A stretch of DNA of 64,000 nucleotides from JAXDLW01 sp050998755. Lineage in GTDB: Bacteria > Chloroflexota > Dormibacteria > DASZGP01. The translations under genes were made by a program, and so were the position numbers. Numbering within the stretch: position 1 is the first letter of the stretch; every line of letters starts with the position of its first letter. The DNA lies in the NCBI GenBank assembly GCA_050998755.1, contig JBPCPW010000085.1, positions 1 through 64,000 of the forward strand. Reading direction: 5' to 3'. Of this stretch, positions 61,995-64,000 are shown in pieces. The notes beneath the pieces are model-generated. The model saw only the letters and a program-made list of their open reading frames with translations, was not told the DNA's origin and searched no databases.

Positions 61995-62756
61995 ATGAAA
62001 TTTGCTCGCGACACATGGCTGGTGTTCCAGCGCTACATCGGGATCTTCCTGAGTAACCCGGCCTGGGTGATCATCGGGTTGATCCAGCCCATCCTGTACC
62101 TGGTGCTCTTCGCGCCGCTGCTCAAGAGCATCTCCGCGACCCAGGGGTTCCCACCCGGGGGCGCCTACAACGTCTTTGTCCCCGGCCTGTTGATCCAGCT
62201 GGGTCTGTTCGGCGCCAGCGGGGTCGGATTCGGGCTCATTGCCGAGCTTCGTGCCGGGGTCATCGAGCGGTTCCGGGTCACGCCCGTGAGCCGTTTCGCA
62301 CTGCTCATGGGTCGCGCTCTCCGCGACATCCTGGTGCTTGTTGCGCAGTCGCTCATACTGCTGCTGCTCTCGATTCCCTTCGGCCTCAAACCCACCCTCT
62401 TCGGGGTCGTCGTCATGCTCGGCCTGGTCGCCCTGATCGGGCTTGGGATGTCGTCCCTCTGTTACGCCGCCGCGCTCGCGCTGCGCAGTGAGGACTCGTA
62501 CGCTCCGCTGATCTTCACCCTCAGCCTTCCCCTGCTGCTGCTGTCCGGGGTGCTGCTGCCCCTGACGCTGGCGCCGAAGTGGCTCCAGAACGTGGCCGCC
62601 GGCAACCCCCTCTCATACGCGGTGACGGCCGCGCGCGACCTCTTCAACGGCAACTCCGGCAGCCCCGACGTTCTCAAAGGACTGGCGATCATGGTCGCGC
62701 TTTGCATCGTTGGGGTGGTCATCGGTGCGAGGTCGTTCAACCGGGCGGTCGCCTAG
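61995..62756 (+). CDS. ABC-2 type permease, DrrB-type
   Basis: 253 aa. Six transmembrane helices and the ABC-2 motif (LIAELRAGVIERFRVTPVSR) mark an export permease. The IQPILYLVLFAPLL entry helix and LQNVAAGNPLSYAVTAARDL exit region match DrrB-like proteins. It forms an exporter with the preceding ATPase for hydrophobic drugs or lipids. Confidence 0.92.
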   Translation: MKFARDTWLVFQRYIGIFLSNPAWVIIGLIQPILYLVLFAPLLKSISATQGFPPGGAYNVFVPGLLIQLGLFGASGVGFGLIAELRAGVIERFRVTPVSRFALLMGRALRDILVLVAQSLILLLLSIPFGLKPTLFGVVVMLGLVALIGLGMSSLCYAAALALRSEDSYAPLIFTLSLPLLLLSGVLLPLTLAPKWLQNVAAGNPLSYAVTAARDLFNGNSGSPDVLKGLAIMVALCIVGVVIGARSFNRAVA

Positions 62757-62765
62757 ACAAGGAGT

Positions 62766-62797
62766 CGGCTGGGCGGCCCCTGATGCCCGCCCAGCCG
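62766..62797. terminator. Bidirectional hairpin between permease and GNAT genes
   Basis: CGGCTGGGCGG (62766-62776) pairs perfectly with CCGCCCAGCCG (62787-62797) around a ten-base loop, between convergent stops. No T tract. Confidence 0.6.
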
Positions 62798-62798
62798 C

Positions 62799-63329
62799 TC
62801 AATCCAGCGTGAGTCGGTAACGCACCCGCGCCACGCTCGTCGCGCCCCAGCAGTCCGCGGCGCTGGCGCCGTCGGTCACCCACCCGCCCCGCTCGTAGAA
62901 CCGGCGGCCGCGCTCGTTCTGCTCCAGGACCCAGAGCACCACCTCGGTGAATCCCTCGGACCGCAGGTGGTCGAGGGCTGCGGTCATCAGGAGCTGTCCG
63001 ATCCCCTGGCCGTAATGAGCGGCGCCCATATATATGGTGTGGAGTTCCGCGACCGAGGTGGGCAGGTTCTCCGAGGGGTCCGGCCGCCCAACGCTGGCGA
63101 AGCCGATCACCCGGCCCCCCTCCTCGGCCACCAACGCCATGGTGTCGCCGGCGAAGAAATGCGCCCGCCACGATTCGACCCACTGGGCCATCGGGATGTC
63201 CTCCAGGAAAGCCTCATCGACGATGCCGCGGTACGCGCTCCGCCAGCTCGCGGCCTGCACCGCGACGATCGTCGGGACGTCGGCCAGCCCCGCCGCGCGC
63301 AGCGCCACCCCGGTTGATGCCCCGGTCAT
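62799..63329 (-). CDS. GNAT-family N-acetyltransferase
   Basis: 176 aa. LRAAGLADVPTIVAVQAASW and SAYRGIVDEAFLEDIP form the N-terminal region. ELHTIYMGAAHYGQGIGQLL is motif A with the acetyl-CoA loop (YGQGIG), and VLEQNERGRRFYERGGWVTD is motif B. The substrate is unknown. Six bases separate a TATGCT -10 box from the ATG, so the mRNA may be leaderless. Confidence 0.88.
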   Translation of the reverse strand: MTGASTGVALRAAGLADVPTIVAVQAASWRSAYRGIVDEAFLEDIPMAQWVESWRAHFFAGDTMALVAEEGGRVIGFASVGRPDPSENLPTSVAELHTIYMGAAHYGQGIGQLLMTAALDHLRSEGFTEVVLWVLEQNERGRRFYERGGWVTDGASAADCWGATSVARVRYRLTLD

Positions 63330-63364
63330 TGTTCGAGCATAGGCCCACCTAGAATCAATTCCTC
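63330..63364. promoter_or_regulatory. Compact divergent promoter of GNAT and YedY-like genes
   Basis: The 35-base gap holds a minus-strand -10 TATGCT (63336-63341), six bases from the GNAT ATG, and a plus-strand -10 TAGAAT (63350-63355), nine bases from the GTG at 63365. Both transcripts would have almost no leader. Confidence 0.4.
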
Positions 63365-63967
63365 GTGAGCTTCATGTTCCGCAAGACGCCTGATCCGCGG
63401 GTTGTCCAGAACCCGGAGCGGCTACCCGCCGGGCAGGTACTCACCGAAAAGTGGCCGGTGCTCCACTACGGCGACATTCCGCGTTACGACATGGCCCGCT
63501 GGCGCCTCCGCGTGCACGGCCTGGTGGCCAACGAGACGGTCCTGACCCTCGACGAGGTCAAGGCACTTCCCACCAAGATCGTGCACTGCGACATCCACTG
63601 CGTGACCACGTGGTCCAGGCTGGACAACGACTTCAACGGGGTCGCGTTCAGCGAGGTGGTGAAGCTGGTTCAGCCCTCGACCGATGCCCACTTCGTGATC
63701 TTCCATTGCAACGCCGGCTTCACCACCAGCCTGCCGCTTGAGGCGCTGATGGACGAAGACGTCCTGCTGACCTGGGCCCACGACGGCGAGGACCTGGCCC
63801 CCGAGCATGGCTTCCCGTTGCGGGCGCTGGTGCCCAAGCGCTACTTCTGGAAGAGCGCCAAGTGGATCGAGTCGATCGAGTTCGTCGAAAAGGACCAGCT
63901 GGGGTTCTGGGAGCGCGCCGGTTACAACAACTCGGCCGACCCATGGCGAGAGGAGCGCTACTGGTAA
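63365..63967 (+). CDS. Sulfite-oxidase/YedY-like molybdopterin oxidoreductase
   Basis: 200 aa from GTG 63365; ATG at 63374 is an alternative. RWRLRVHGLVANETVLTLDE, IVHCDIHCVTTWSRLDNDFN (the Cys in HCVTTW ligates molybdenum) and GFPLRALVPKRYFWKSAKWI define the oxidoreductase molybdopterin-binding domain. No Tat signal or dimerisation domain, so it is a short cytoplasmic version. The substrate is unknown; related enzymes reduce sulfoxides or oxidise sulfite. Confidence 0.9.
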   Translation: MSFMFRKTPDPRVVQNPERLPAGQVLTEKWPVLHYGDIPRYDMARWRLRVHGLVANETVLTLDEVKALPTKIVHCDIHCVTTWSRLDNDFNGVAFSEVVKLVQPSTDAHFVIFHCNAGFTTSLPLEALMDEDVLLTWAHDGEDLAPEHGFPLRALVPKRYFWKSAKWIESIEFVEKDQLGFWERAGYNNSADPWREERYW

Positions 63968-64000
63968 AGGACTGACCCCGGCATCCCGTGCCACTCGTCG

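Overview
The window is 64 kb of GC-rich bacterial chromosome with very dense coding. Many genes overlap their neighbour by 1-4 bases (ATGA, GTGA, TGATG), GTG and TTG starts are common, and several genes look leaderless (a -10 box about 6-9 bases before the start codon). Lipoprotein-type signal peptides, a Tad pilus locus with no secretin in view, abundant PASTA-less Ser/Thr kinases and a CIRCE-controlled groEL suggest a monoderm from the Actinobacteria/Chloroflexota/Candidatus Dormibacterota side of the tree. This placement is inference; no rRNA or other decisive marker is present.

Region 1 (1-3.9 kb) looks like an integrated accessory island. It holds a three-gene minus-strand operon (a TIGR04255-like protein, an XRE-type regulator, an unknown protein) with a palindromic operator over its promoter. 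Next come a frameshifted tyrosine recombinase, a gene that folds as a selenocysteine tRNA (UCA anticodon, 6-bp D stem, 8-bp variable arm), and a frameshifted SHOCT-domain gene. A 16-bp stretch of the tRNA anticodon arm recurs in the recombinase gene with one mismatch.

Region 2 (3.9-20.8 kb) is mixed housekeeping and signalling: a ferric-reductase-like haem membrane protein, a DUF2252 protein, a ROK/HAD pair, a five-gene two-component cluster with an HD-GYP regulator, mutM, SDR oxidoreductases, two tandem His-rich membrane-anchored paralogues, a TetR regulator, a GT-C type membrane glycosyltransferase and a stand-alone LON-domain protein.

Region 3 (20.7-27.3 kb) has a sigma factor / anti-sigma factor / Ig-like surface protein operon, then NAD(P)H-hydrate epimerase divergent from and overlapping enolase, and another SDR.

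Region 4 (27.3-45.2 kb) is the main assembly: about sixteen consecutive minus-strand genes combining a Tad/Flp pilus machine (CpaE-like ATPase, TadA, TadB, TadC, an Flp-type prepilin, two TadE-like and one TadG-like pseudopilins) with three receptor-type Ser/Thr kinases, a CSLREA beta-helix surface protein, a lipoprotein, a membrane protein and an FHA protein. A fourth kinase lies just beyond, on the plus strand. One kinase and the FHA protein carry the same repeated acidic-T-M-V peptide, suggesting a phospho-dependent link.

Region 5 (48-57 kb) carries secreted proteins and a tightly coupled three-gene operon: a 1016-aa Ig-like surface protein, a 910-aa multi-pass membrane protein ending in a domain with a caspase-like His-Gly/Ser-Cys pattern, and a small cytoplasmic protein in the position of an immunity gene. 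This is the best candidate here for an undescribed system.

Region 6 (57-64 kb) contains groEL with CIRCE and an intrinsic terminator, a secreted protein, a PadR-controlled DrrAB-type ABC exporter with a perfect operator palindrome, a GNAT acetyltransferase and a YedY-like molybdenum enzyme.
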